Below, in pieces: positions 1-8,466 of a stretch of DNA of 35,880 nucleotides (position 1 is its first letter; every line of letters begins with the position of its first letter). The position numbers were made by a program, and so were the translations under genes. The notes under the pieces were generated by a model that did no database searches, had not been told where the DNA came from, and saw nothing but the letters and a program-made list of their open reading frames with translations. The stretch is from an uncultured Prevotellaceae bacterium (lineage in GTDB: Bacteria; Bacteroidota; Bacteroidia; Bacteroidales; Bacteroidaceae), in NCBI GenBank assembly GCA_902769705.1, contig CACXPX010000029.1, positions 1-35,880 on the forward strand, written 5' to 3'.

Positions 1-29
1 ATGTTAAACAAGTTAAAATCAAAACATAA

Positions 30-61
30 TGAGCAGCCAAATCAATGACTGCCCATTTTTT
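30..61 (+). terminator. Possible terminator of an upstream transcript
   Basis: A 10-nt arm (30-39) can pair with 46-55 with two mismatches around a 6-nt loop, followed by a run of six T. No coding region is seen before it, so it probably ends a gene lying left of the window. The stem is imperfect. Confidence 0.4.
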
Positions 62-102
62 AGATATTTGGGTCAACTTCTATATCATTGCCTTTTTTTG
101 TT

Positions 103-110
103 TATCTTTG
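103..110 (+). promoter_or_regulatory. -7 promoter box of the sialidase gene
   Basis: TATCTTTG fits the Bacteroidota -7 consensus TAnnTTTG and lies 47 bp before the sialidase start. No good TTTG/TTG -33 element is seen 18-20 bp upstream. Confidence 0.5.
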
Positions 111-157
111 AAGGCAAATAATCCTTTCGGGAAACCTATCATCAAAAAACTATACCT

Positions 158-2293
158 ATGGACAAATATATTCTATTCGTTCTCGCGACGCTACTCTCGA
201 CGTTCACTTCACTCAGCATCTCTGCCTCGGAAGCAGATGTCCAGCAGCCAACCGAAGAAAACACCAACGAAATAAAGGAGTTCACGGCTTATCAAATCGT
301 GAACGCCAACGGGCGTGGCAAACTCTACTATAGCCCCGACTACTCATCGGAATTCGTTTGGTCGACAGGAAAAAACGAAACCAACACCAACGAGGAGAAC
401 TATCAATGGGTATTCGTGAAAGCCAACGACCCATCATCTGACAATACCTATTATTTATACAATGTCGGCCGCAGGGCCTTCATCGAACCTACTGCTCAGA
501 TGGGCAATTTCAGCGGACAAACATGGGTGTTCTCACAAAACAAGACCAGCATCACCCTCACGCCCATCTTCGATTCTGACAACTACACCATCCGCACCAC
601 ACAAGGCAGCATATTCCTTTCGGCCAGCAACGGATATAACGGCCCTATCATCTCCTACTATGCCGAAGGAGACGGCGGTGTACCCTTCCACTTTGTTGAA
701 GGAAGAGCCGTAAGCGATGAAGTGAAAGACAACATTCTCAATGGCAATCACTCGCTGCTGCCACGCGACATCGCTGTCAGGCAAGGATACCAAACCGTTG
801 GGCGCAATTCTGCAAAGGCACTCCTACTGAGAATCAACATTCCGGGATATATCGAGAACGCCACCATCAGCAAGATTGACGTCGAACTGAAAGGAAACAC
901 GCTAAAAAACATCAGCCGACTGCAGCTCTATCAAACCGACAATCAAGAGTTCTATGCCGATGAGGGAAATCACAAAAAACTCGCAGAAACGACACCCTCC
1001 ACCAACATCGTAGAGATTCCCATCGCCAACTATGCCCTACGCAACGGAAGCAACTATCTTTGGCTGACGGCCACTATCAACCCCGATGCTACATTGGCCA
1101 ACTTCGTTGACGCAAGGCTCACAAGAATTACGTTCATCCACGATGGAGAAACCAAAACAATGGAAATCCCACAAAACAACGGCGATCCGCGCGGACAAGC
1201 ACAAATCTTCAACGTGCAAAGCCTTGCCTATGTGCCCACTACCGACAACTGCCAATACTACCGAATTCCAGCTATGATTCTCGACCAGCAGGGCAACATC
1301 GTCGTGGCTGCCGACCGCCGATATGACAGCAATGCCGACCTTGGCAACCACAAGATTGACGTCAGCGTTCGCAGAAGCCTCGATGGCGGACGCACATGGT
1401 CTGAGCAAAACATCATAGCCACAGGCGACGGCAAGACAACTGCCGACTTTGGATATGGCGACCCCGCTTTGGCTCGCACGCCGAGCGGACGACTCGTCTG
1501 CGTGATGGCTGCTGGAAGAACCATGTATTGGAACGGAATGCGCAACGCCGTCATCTGCCTGAGCGACGACAACGGAATCACTTGGACACACCCGCGACAG
1601 CTCTACACCAGCCACTTCACCGACGCTGTCAACGGCAAGACCAACGAACTCGGCTTCTACGGCAATTTCGTTTCATCTGGCAAAGGACTCACCACGCGCG
1701 AAGGCATCGTGATGTTCACCAACAACTGCCTGACCTACGAAAACAAGACGTCGCCGCTATGTTACATTCTTTGGTCGAACGACAACGGTGAGAATTGGAC
1801 CATAGGCCCCTCTAACGCTTATGCCAAAGGCGACGAATCAAAACTTGAGCAACTCAACAACGGCGACTTGATGGTCAGTGTCAGGCAGACCGGAGCACGC
1901 GGATTCAATACAGGCGCTGCCGACGCCTCCAAATGGAACACACAATGGCGCAATGGTCAAATCTCGGGTAATGCCTGCAACTCCGACATCCTCTACTACA
2001 GCCGCTCCACCGAAGGCAAGCGTGACATTCTGCTCCACTCCTACATCAAGTCAGCCGTCCGCGAAAACCTCACCCTCGCTATGAGCATTGACCAAGGAGT
2101 CACTTGGCACGACTTCATGAACATCCAACCCGGCGGCTCGTGTTACTCAACCATGGAACGTCTCAGCGATGGCAGTCTGGCCGTGCTCTATGAAGACGAG
2201 TCCTACTCTGCAGGAAACGGCTATGCCATTAACTTCGTGACCATCACCGAAGAGCAAATCAACGCCTTTGCCGACCAGCTGAAAACAAGATAG
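158..2293 (+). CDS. Secreted exo-alpha-sialidase (BNR/Asp-box neuraminidase)
   Basis: Predicted to release terminal sialic acid from host glycoconjugates (GH33-type). A signal peptide spans about residues 1-23 (hydrophobic core, SISASEA cleavage region). Residues ~40-180 form a lectin-like N-terminal region. Residues ~205-350 resemble the BNR-associated N-terminal domain of Bacteroides sialidases. The catalytic beta-propeller follows: the YYRIPAM motif near residue 368 carries the first Arg of the triad, and four Asp boxes follow (SLDGGRTW ~410, SDDNGITW ~470, SNDNGENW ~541, SIDQGVTW ~645). At 711 aa it is long for a bare sialidase because of the N-terminal modules. The start chosen is the ATG giving the signal peptide. 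No C-terminal sorting tail is visible. Function is well supported; substrate linkage is not. Confidence 0.93.
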   Translation: MDKYILFVLATLLSTFTSLSISASEADVQQPTEENTNEIKEFTAYQIVNANGRGKLYYSPDYSSEFVWSTGKNETNTNEENYQWVFVKANDPSSDNTYYLYNVGRRAFIEPTAQMGNFSGQTWVFSQNKTSITLTPIFDSDNYTIRTTQGSIFLSASNGYNGPIISYYAEGDGGVPFHFVEGRAVSDEVKDNILNGNHSLLPRDIAVRQGYQTVGRNSAKALLLRINIPGYIENATISKIDVELKGNTLKNISRLQLYQTDNQEFYADEGNHKKLAETTPSTNIVEIPIANYALRNGSNYLWLTATINPDATLANFVDARLTRITFIHDGETKTMEIPQNNGDPRGQAQIFNVQSLAYVPTTDNCQYYRIPAMILDQQGNIVVAADRRYDSNADLGNHKIDVSVRRSLDGGRTWSEQNIIATGDGKTTADFGYGDPALARTPSGRLVCVMAAGRTMYWNGMRNAVICLSDDNGITWTHPRQLYTSHFTDAVNGKTNELGFYGNFVSSGKGLTTREGIVMFTNNCLTYENKTSPLCYILWSNDNGENWTIGPSNAYAKGDESKLEQLNNGDLMVSVRQTGARGFNTGAADASKWNTQWRNGQISGNACNSDILYYSRSTEGKRDILLHSYIKSAVRENLTLAMSIDQGVTWHDFMNIQPGGSCYSTMERLSDGSLAVLYEDESYSAGNGYAINFVTITEEQINAFADQLKTR

Positions 2294-2417
2294 TCATCAT
2301 CAAATGAAAACCTGCAAAGCATGAGCTAACCAAGGGTATGGACAGATGGGGCTATGCAAAAACGTTAAAAAAGGCGAAATGATTGGGAATGTTATACAAA
2401 TCAAATAAAAGAATTTG

Positions 2418-2425
2418 TATTTTTG
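2418..2425 (+). promoter_or_regulatory. -7 promoter box of the alpha/beta hydrolase gene
   Basis: TATTTTTG matches TAnnTTTG, 28 bp before the chosen start at 2454. The -33 element is not convincing. The box suggests transcription separate from the sialidase 160 bp upstream. Confidence 0.45.
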
Positions 2426-2453
2426 TAATACTAAAAACCGAACAAACATAAAA

Positions 2454-3686
2454 ATGATAAACAATCGCAATTTCCTTGTCCTGTTTCTGTTCTTGATGGC
2501 TTCCGCCTTGCGGGCTCAAACTATCAATGGAACATGGCATGGGCAGCTGGATTTGCAAACCCTCAAACTGAGCATTGTTTTCCATTTCGACCCTTCAAAT
2601 CCCACCGTCGACTCGCCTGACCAAGGCGCAAAAGGCATCAAGGCTCAAATGAATTATATCAGCGCAGACTCCGTCAGCATCTCCATGCCTACGCTGAACG
2701 CCTCATTCGCAGGAAGGCACAAAAACGGACAGATAAAAGGCACATTCAAACAAAACGGAATGTCCTTGCCTCTCGTATTGACTCCTGGCGAAGTGAATCG
2801 CAACCGACCACAAACTCCTCGTCCACCTTTCCCATATACAACTGAAGAAGTCAGTTTCATCAATCCCATCGACAGCGCGGTGTTGGCGGGAACATTGACC
2901 TACCCCACCAACTACAATAGTGACCATCGCTGTCCCGTCTTGCTGATGATTTCAGGAAGCGGGCTGCAAGACCGCAATGAGGCCCTCATGGAGCACCAGC
3001 CTTTTGCCGTGATTTCCGACAACTTGGCACGACACGGGATTGCCACCCTACGCTACGACGACCGATCCGTAGGTCAATCTACAGGCGACGCCAGCAATGC
3101 CACCTCCCTACATTTCATGGAAGATGCTGCTGCAGGCATCCAACTGCTTCGTTCGAAAGGCAGCTTCAGCGATGTCGGCGTATTGGGGCATAGTGAGGGA
3201 GGAATGATTGCCTTCATGCTTGCCGCTCGCAAGCAGACCGACTTCATCGTCACAATAGGCGCGCCCGGTCTGCGAGGCGACAGCGTCTTATTGTTGCAAA
3301 ACGAATTGGCCGCTAAGCAGGCAGGCACCAATTTGAAAACCGACATCCGTCAAGTGCGACAAGCCATCAAGGCACAAGGAAACCCATGGCTCGACTTCTT
3401 TATCGACTACGACCCTTCTGCAGACATTGCCGAGGCCGATTGCCCAGCACTCGTACTCAATGGTGCTAAAGACATGCAAGTGTATGCCGAGCCTAACATT
3501 GCTGCCATCCGCCGCAATATGCCCAAAGACACGCCCTACACCATTAAAGTGTATCCTGGGCTGAACCATCTTATGCAACACTGCACGACGGGCTTGCCTG
3601 CCGAATATGCCGACATAGAGGAAACAATTGCTGAAGAAGTGCTTGACGACATCAGCGAATGGCTGGCAAAACTGCCACTGAAATGA
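2454..3686 (+). CDS. Secreted alpha/beta hydrolase
   Basis: 410 aa. The start at 2454 (MINNRNF) is preferred over an in-frame ATG at 2415 because it gives a clean signal peptide cut after ALRA and leaves the -7 box outside the gene. Residues ~20-125 are a beta-rich N-terminal domain (starts TINGTWHG) typical of Bacteroidota hydrolases of this type. The alpha/beta hydrolase fold follows, with nucleophile elbow GHSEGG (S247), acid D340 in NGAKDMQV and H372 in PGLNHLMQH, so the catalytic triad is complete. Likely a periplasmic serine esterase or peptidase-like hydrolase. A role in deacylating glycans beside the sialidase is possible but only inferred from position. Confidence 0.85.
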   Translation: MINNRNFLVLFLFLMASALRAQTINGTWHGQLDLQTLKLSIVFHFDPSNPTVDSPDQGAKGIKAQMNYISADSVSISMPTLNASFAGRHKNGQIKGTFKQNGMSLPLVLTPGEVNRNRPQTPRPPFPYTTEEVSFINPIDSAVLAGTLTYPTNYNSDHRCPVLLMISGSGLQDRNEALMEHQPFAVISDNLARHGIATLRYDDRSVGQSTGDASNATSLHFMEDAAAGIQLLRSKGSFSDVGVLGHSEGGMIAFMLAARKQTDFIVTIGAPGLRGDSVLLLQNELAAKQAGTNLKTDIRQVRQAIKAQGNPWLDFFIDYDPSADIAEADCPALVLNGAKDMQVYAEPNIAAIRRNMPKDTPYTIKVYPGLNHLMQHCTTGLPAEYADIEETIAEEVLDDISEWLAKLPLK

Positions 3687-3721
3687 AACAAACCTAAACA
3701 AAAATAAAAACCAAAACCACT

Positions 3722-4516
3722 ATGAACAAAACGACTTTGAAACAAATCGCTGCACTTATCGGTGCATGCGTGGTAGGTGGCATGGCCTACCTGAACATGG
3801 GAGGAAACGACAGCGAAAAACAAGATGCCCTTGAGTTGGGCACAGGTGTTTCTGCTAACACCGAAAGCCCCAAAGCAAGTTCCGTCAACGGAAACACTAT
3901 GACCTACGGCAATCACACTTACACGCAAGACGGCAACCTGAGCATCGAAAGCTACAGCTCTGACGCCACAGGAAAAGTGACCTTCACGAACGTTCCGTCG
4001 GATTACACTGAATTTGAGACTGTCTATCGCCAGTTCCTTGGCAAAACACCTTATGGAACAGCCGCCATGATGCCGATGGCCATGGAAATGTACGGCCGCG
4101 ACAAGGAGATGGGAGAAAAATGTGTGCGTCTCATCTGCACCGAGACCACTGCTGCAGAAGCCCTTCGCGAACTGAAACAAAAGTATGTGCCCTCTAAATA
4201 CAGCGAGCCTAACGATCCTTATGTGCAACGCTACCTGGCCGCTGCTGTGCTCGAAGGAGCCACCAACACCAATGCATATACACCAAATGAACCCTATACA
4301 GTCAACATGACTGCGGGAGTGAACAAGCATCAGGAGATGCAGATGTACGAAGGAACTGTCATGTGGCTTTACATCATTGGAGGCGGATGGGACACCACGC
4401 AACGCACTGTGCAGATTGTGAAGACGTCATCCAACGACCTGTTCCAAATCTTCAGTTGCCCCGCCCTCTACACACAATGCAAAAACATCAAGGGAACTTG
4501 GCCCGGACTAAAATAA
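3722..4516 (+). CDS. Exported protein of unknown function
   Basis: 264 aa, family not recognised. The N-terminus has a hydrophobic stretch containing ALIGAC, which could be a lipobox (Cys16), but the continued hydrophobicity after the Cys also allows a simple membrane anchor. A Ser/Thr/Asn-rich linker follows (~28-60), then a globular domain (~65-264) with an amphipathic helix and a C-terminal beta-rich segment (MWLYIIGGGWDTTQRTVQIV). It starts 35 bp after the hydrolase and ends 8 bp before the epimerase-like gene, so the three are probably co-transcribed. No catalytic motif is evident. Confidence 0.75.
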   Translation: MNKTTLKQIAALIGACVVGGMAYLNMGGNDSEKQDALELGTGVSANTESPKASSVNGNTMTYGNHTYTQDGNLSIESYSSDATGKVTFTNVPSDYTEFETVYRQFLGKTPYGTAAMMPMAMEMYGRDKEMGEKCVRLICTETTAAEALRELKQKYVPSKYSEPNDPYVQRYLAAAVLEGATNTNAYTPNEPYTVNMTAGVNKHQEMQMYEGTVMWLYIIGGGWDTTQRTVQIVKTSSNDLFQIFSCPALYTQCKNIKGTWPGLK

Positions 4517-4524
4517 CAACAACT

Positions 4525-5394
4525 ATGGAAGAACTGAGAAACGAATTTCTTGCACTCCGCATTTCAGAACACGGAGCAGAACTGCAAAGCATTCAAGATG
4601 CATCTGGTAAAGAATACTTGTGGCAAGCCGACGAGAAATACTGGCCACGCCACTCTCCCCTGCTTTTCCCCATCGTATGCGGCCTTTGGGAAAACACATA
4701 CCGTATCGACGGATTCGGATACAGGATGGAACGCCACGGATTTGCCCGTGACATGGACTTCACCCTCATCAAGAAAACGCCCGAACGCGTGACATTCGCT
4801 CTCCACGACTCACCCGAAACCCATCGCGCCTACCCGTATCATTTCAATCTGGCCGTCACCTATCGGTTGGATAAAAACACGATTCACGTGATTTGGCATG
4901 TGGAAAACACCGACCGCAACGAGATTCATTTCCAGATTGGCGGGCATCCGGCTTTCAACTTGCCCGACGTCAAAGATGGGGAACCCATGAGCGGCACGCT
5001 GAAATTCGATAACGAAGAAACGTTGGAGCGATTGGTGGGCAATGTAGGAGGCTGCATCCGTCCGGGCCGCTACGCTCTAAATACGGATAAAGGCTACTGG
5101 CCTTTCACAGAGAAGAGTTTCGACGAGGATGCAGTAATTCTAGACAAAAGCCAAGTGCATCAAATTTCGTTACTCGACAAAAAGCGGAAACCCGTCGTGA
5201 CAGTCGGCTTCAAGTCGCCTGCTGTCGGCATATGGAGCCCCTATGGCAAAAATGCCCCCTTCGTATGCATCGAACCTTGGTACGGCATTCATGACACCGT
5301 CAGTTATCAAGGCGATTTCAGGCAGAAAAACCTGATGAACCATTTGCAGCCGGGCGCATCGTTCATGGCTGAATATACAATAACGATAGAATAA
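4525..5394 (+). CDS. Aldose 1-epimerase family protein (LacX-like)
   Basis: 289 aa. The start at 4525 (MEELRNEF) follows the previous stop by 8 bp; the frame is open further upstream only because it overlaps the preceding gene. Characteristic galactose-mutarotase-fold motifs are present: ERHGFARDMDF with its central His, GGHPAFNLP with the second His, and FVCIEPWYGIHD with the acidic residue near the C-terminus. No signal peptide, so cytoplasmic. The family interconverts anomers of hexoses or related sugars; the LacX-like branch has poorly defined substrates. Its place behind glycan-hydrolysis genes fits sugar processing after uptake. Confidence 0.88.
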   Translation: MEELRNEFLALRISEHGAELQSIQDASGKEYLWQADEKYWPRHSPLLFPIVCGLWENTYRIDGFGYRMERHGFARDMDFTLIKKTPERVTFALHDSPETHRAYPYHFNLAVTYRLDKNTIHVIWHVENTDRNEIHFQIGGHPAFNLPDVKDGEPMSGTLKFDNEETLERLVGNVGGCIRPGRYALNTDKGYWPFTEKSFDEDAVILDKSQVHQISLLDKKRKPVVTVGFKSPAVGIWSPYGKNAPFVCIEPWYGIHDTVSYQGDFRQKNLMNHLQPGASFMAEYTITIE

Positions 5395-5400
5395 AAAAAT

Positions 5401-5427
5401 AGTGAACAGTGATTTCCACTGTTCACT
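5401..5427. terminator. Bidirectional terminator between convergent genes
   Basis: A perfect stem GTGAACAGTG / CACTGTTCAC (5402-5411 / 5417-5426, extended by one A-T pair) has a 5-nt loop, an A-rich left flank and a T-run on the right. It serves the epimerase-like gene and probably also rsgA from the other side. Confidence 0.85.
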
Positions 5428-5484
5428 TTTTTTCGCGTTGCCATCAACTTCGCTGTCACTTGCTCTTTGGGTGACAGGTGTTGG

Positions 5485-6450
5485 TTAATAGGGTTCACGG
5501 TATTTGTTCTCGTCCTTGTCATCAAGCATCGAGAGATAGCTTTGATAGCGCGAGGCTGCAATGTAATGCTCATCGAGAGCCTTCAGCACAGCGCAGCCCG
5601 GCTCGTGGGTGTGTGTGCAGTTGGAGAAACGGCAGTCCTTCGAGAAGTGGAAAATCTCGCGGAAATAGCTTGTCAGCTCTTCAGGCTCCATGTCGAAGGT
5701 TCCGAAACCTTTGATGCCCGGCGTGTCGATAAGCCAACCGCCCTTCCCATCCTCAGCATCAGCGTCTGCAGGAACGGGCAGCATCTCCGAGAATGTTGTG
5801 GTATGCATGCCCGTGTTGTGGGCATCGCTAATTTCCGCAGTCCGCAGATTGACGCCCGGCAGCAGACGATTGATTAACGTCGACTTGCCCACTCCGCTGT
5901 TGCCGCTGAGCAGGGTTATCTTCCCCTGCATGAGGTTCTGCAGTTTCTCGATGCCAAAGCCCGTCTTTGCCGACACCGACACGCATTCGTATCCGATGTT
6001 CTCGTAGAGCGTTATCATCATGTCCTGATAATGCAGCGCTCCCTCGTCAAGCAAATCGCGCTTGTTGAATACCAGGACGACGGGCACGCGATAGGCCTCA
6101 GCCGATGCCAGGAAACGGTCGATGAAGGTGGTGGAAGTCTGTGGGAAATCCACCGTCACCACGAGAAACGCCTGGTCGACATTGGCTGCGATGATGTGGC
6201 TTTGCTTCGAAAGGTTGGACGACTTGCGGATGATATAGTTTTTGCGGTCTTCGATGTCAGTAATGAAAACACCGTCTCGCCCTCCCGCAGAGGGAGAGGT
6301 AATCGACACCCTGTCGCCCACAGCCACAGGATTTGTGCTGCGGATACCTTTCAATCGGAAGTTACCCTTAATCTTGCAGTCAACGGTCGCCCCTTCGTCC
6401 GTCAGTACGGTGTAGAACGAGCCTGTGTTCTTGATGACGAGTCCCTTCAC
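5485..6450 (-). CDS. rsgA: Ribosome small-subunit-dependent GTPase A
   Basis: 321 aa, usual length for RsgA (YjeQ). It is a 30S assembly-checkpoint GTPase. Order: N-terminal OB fold (~1-70), then the circularly permuted GTPase domain with the specificity motif NKRD (~128) before the P-loop GNSGVGKST (~183-191) and DTPG (~238), then a C-terminal zinc finger with Cys/His ligands in [14 protein letters not shown] (~273-285). It is the last gene of the operon, 5 bp after frr, so translation is probably coupled. The start is the ATG at 6450. Confidence 0.95.
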   Translation of the reverse strand: MKGLVIKNTGSFYTVLTDEGATVDCKIKGNFRLKGIRSTNPVAVGDRVSITSPSAGGRDGVFITDIEDRKNYIIRKSSNLSKQSHIIAANVDQAFLVVTVDFPQTSTTFIDRFLASAEAYRVPVVLVFNKRDLLDEGALHYQDMMITLYENIGYECVSVSAKTGFGIEKLQNLMQGKITLLSGNSGVGKSTLINRLLPGVNLRTAEISDAHNTGMHTTTFSEMLPVPADADAEDGKGGWLIDTPGIKGFGTFDMEPEELTSYFREIFHFSKDCRFSNCTHTHEPGCAVLKALDEHYIAASRYQSYLSMLDDKDENKYREPY

Positions 6451-6455
6451 AAGAT

Positions 6456-7016
6456 TTACACCGTCATGATTTCCTTTTGCTTGGCTGCCAGCAGTTCATC
6501 GAGTTTCTTGATGAACTTATCATGCAACTTCTGCAGCTCGGCCTCGGCGTCTTTCTCGTTGTCCTCGCTGAGCCCGTCTTTGATGGCCTTCTTCAGCTTC
6601 TCCTTGATTTCACTGCGCACGTTGCGCACCTCCACCTTTGCCTTTTCGCCAATCTTGTTGCACTGTTTCACAAGCTCCTTACGGCGTTCCTCGGTAGGCT
6701 GCGGGATGCCTAGACGGATGATTTCGCCATTGTTCTCTGGAGTGATGCCCACATCGCTGTCCATGATGGCCTTCTCGATGTCGCGAATGGCCTTGCGGTC
6801 CCACGGCTTGATGGCAATTGTCCGCGCATCGGGGCACGACACATTGGCAACTTGGTTCAGCGGAACAAGCGAACCGTAACTATTCACACGCACGCCATCC
6901 AAAATGGCAACGTTTGCGCGTCCGGCGCGTATGCGGTTCAGCGAGTCCTCCAAGAACATCGCTGCCATCTCCATGCGTTCTTCTGCGCCGTTCAATGTCT
7001 GTTTGACGTCTATCAT
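6456..7016 (-). CDS. frr: Ribosome recycling factor
   Basis: 186 aa, the normal RRF length. It splits post-termination ribosomes together with EF-G. Start 7016 (MIDVKQTL) is preferred to an in-frame ATG at 7067, which would add 17 odd residues and include the promoter. Typical features are the N-terminal helix ([25 protein letters not shown]), the central domain motif [13 protein letters not shown], and the long C-terminal helices ([18 protein letters not shown]). It has its own strong promoter just upstream (7045-7075), so it need not depend on read-through from the upstream reductase gene. Confidence 0.96.
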   Translation of the reverse strand: MIDVKQTLNGAEERMEMAAMFLEDSLNRIRAGRANVAILDGVRVNSYGSLVPLNQVANVSCPDARTIAIKPWDRKAIRDIEKAIMDSDVGITPENNGEIIRLGIPQPTEERRKELVKQCNKIGEKAKVEVRNVRSEIKEKLKKAIKDGLSEDNEKDAEAELQKLHDKFIKKLDELLAAKQKEIMTV

Positions 7017-7044
7017 ATCTTTGAATATTAGTTTTCTAAAGGCA

Positions 7045-7075
7045 CAAATATAGGGAATATATTTCAAAAATGCAA
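7045..7075 (-). promoter_or_regulatory. Bacteroidota-type promoter of frr-rsgA
   Basis: On the minus strand, TTG (7075-7073), a 20-bp spacer and TATATTTG (7052-7045) match the -33/-7 pattern well. Predicted transcription start is near 7038, giving a ~22-nt leader before frr. The -33 element lies inside the 3' end of the upstream reductase gene. Confidence 0.8.
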
Positions 7076-7555
7076 CTGTTTTGACAAAATTTTTGCAATC
7101 TTTTCAAGATACAAGGCGTCTGTCGAGTCGAATGTGTCGAGTTCAGTGCTGTCAATATCTATTACTCCCGCCACATCGCCCCCTGCTCCGAAGATGGGAA
7201 CGACAATTTCCGACCTCGACAACGAGGAGCAGGCGATATGCCCGGGGAACGCCTCAACATCGGGTACCACCAGCGAGCGCCGCTCTGCCCAAGCCGTGCC
7301 GCAAACGCCACGACTATAGGGAATTGTGTAGCAGGCAACCGTGCCTTGGAACGGCCCCAGCTGGAGCACGGGCTGGGACGCATCGGATGTTCCCCGCCCC
7401 TCGCTCACCAGATAAAATCCCACCCAAAAGTATTCCAACGGGAACACGCTCTTCATGGCTGCCGACACATTGGCCAGCACGCCCACCTTGTTCTCTTCGC
7501 CCTCTGCCAGGCTTTCCACCTGCTGGCAGAGCAATTCATATTTTTCTTTCTTCAT
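7064..7555 (-). CDS. msrC: Free methionine-(R)-sulfoxide reductase (GAF domain)
   Basis: 163 aa, a single GAF domain. The fRMsr family reduces free Met-(R)-sulfoxide in the cytoplasm. The three family Cys are present: C75 in TVACYTIP, C85 in RGVCGTAWA and C109 in HIACSSLSRSEIV. These motifs set fRMsr apart from signalling GAF domains. Its ATG overlaps the rsmA stop (ATGA), so it is translationally coupled to rsmA. Its place inside a ribosome-biogenesis operon is unusual and may only reflect co-expression. The gene symbol follows the family and is not certain for this organism. Confidence 0.87.
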   Translation of the reverse strand: MKKEKYELLCQQVESLAEGEENKVGVLANVSAAMKSVFPLEYFWVGFYLVSEGRGTSDASQPVLQLGPFQGTVACYTIPYSRGVCGTAWAERRSLVVPDVEAFPGHIACSSLSRSEIVVPIFGAGGDVAGVIDIDSTELDTFDSTDALYLEKIAKILSKQLHF

Positions 7556-8340
7556 AATAGAGGGGCAATCATGTTGGTTAGTTCCACAAATTCCTGTATC
7601 GACAACTGCTCGGGACGGCGGGTCATCATCTCGTGGGCAAAGAAGTCGGACAAGTCGTCGCGCCCACCCAGCATTTGCTTCAGCGACACGCGCAGCATCT
7701 TGCGTCGCTGGTTGAACACAGTCTTCACCACGCGCTTGAACAACGCCTCGTCGCAGTCCAAGCGTTCAACGCTGTTGCGCGTCATGCGGATGACTGCCGA
7801 CTTCACCTTGGGCGGCGGATTGAACACCGTCTCGTCGACCGTGAAGAGGTACTCCACATCATACCAGGCCTGCATCAGCACCGAGAGGATGCCGTAGGCC
7901 TTCGTGCCAGGCTGCGACGCCATGCGCAGTGCCACCTCACGCTGAATCATTCCCGTGCAACAGGGGATGAGGTCGCGATTGTCCAGCATCTTAAAGAATA
8001 TCTGCGACGAGATGTCGTAGGGATAGTTGCCCGTGAGCACGAACTGACGGCCGCCAAACACGTCGTTGAGGTCCATGCGCAGAAAGTCTTGCCCGATGAT
8101 GTTGTCGCGCAGCTGCGGGAAGTGTTCGTTCAGATAGGCCACACTCTCGCGGTCGATTTCCACTGCCTTCACTTCGCGGGGCTTTTTCACCAAGTATTGC
8201 GTGAGCACTCCCATGCCCGGACCTATCTCCAGCACGGGTATGTCGGGGCATGCGTCCACCGTGTCGGCAATGCGGCGCGCGATGTCGAGGTCAACCAGGA
8301 AATGCTGCCCAAGATTTTTTTTCGGCTTTACCAGTTTCAT
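7552..8340 (-). CDS. rsmA: 16S rRNA dimethyladenosine transferase
   Basis: 262 aa. It dimethylates two adjacent adenosines in the 3' helix of 16S rRNA late in 30S assembly. Start 8340 (MKLVKPKKNLGQHFL) gives the classic family N-terminus; the frame is open upstream for ~110 codons but that stretch crosses the divergent promoter and is not coding. SAM motif I is VLEIGPGMGVLT and the catalytic motif NYPYDIS is present. First gene of the rsmA-msrC-frr-rsgA operon; it shares a short intergenic region with the divergent flippase-like gene. Confidence 0.95.
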   Translation of the reverse strand: MKLVKPKKNLGQHFLVDLDIARRIADTVDACPDIPVLEIGPGMGVLTQYLVKKPREVKAVEIDRESVAYLNEHFPQLRDNIIGQDFLRMDLNDVFGGRQFVLTGNYPYDISSQIFFKMLDNRDLIPCCTGMIQREVALRMASQPGTKAYGILSVLMQAWYDVEYLFTVDETVFNPPPKVKSAVIRMTRNSVERLDCDEALFKRVVKTVFNQRRKMLRVSLKQMLGGRDDLSDFFAHEMMTRRPEQLSIQEFVELTNMIAPLL

Positions 8341-8362
8341 CTTTATTTTGTGTTTCTGTTTG

Positions 8363-8370
8363 CAAAGATA
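8363..8370 (-). promoter_or_regulatory. -7 promoter box of the rsmA operon
   Basis: Minus-strand TATCTTTG fits TAnnTTTG and ends 22 bp before the rsmA start. The -33 region is AT-rich without a clear TTG. Confidence 0.55.
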
Positions 8371-8410
8371 CGATTTAGTAGGTAATTTAAGAAATAAAAA
8401 CATCTTAAAT

Positions 8411-8441
8411 TTTGTCATTCGGGTGAATATACTTAACTTTG
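8411..8441 (+). promoter_or_regulatory. Promoter of the flippase-like gene
   Basis: TTTG (8411-8414), 19-bp spacer, TAACTTTG (8434-8441): both elements match the Bacteroidota consensus at ideal spacing. It is divergent from the rsmA promoter. Confidence 0.8.
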
Positions 8442-8466
8442 CGATTGAAAAGAACTGACAGAAAAC

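Noticed and set aside
45-275. 76-codon frame at the left edge
   Set aside because: It overlaps the sialidase start and its promoter box in another frame and has no family features.
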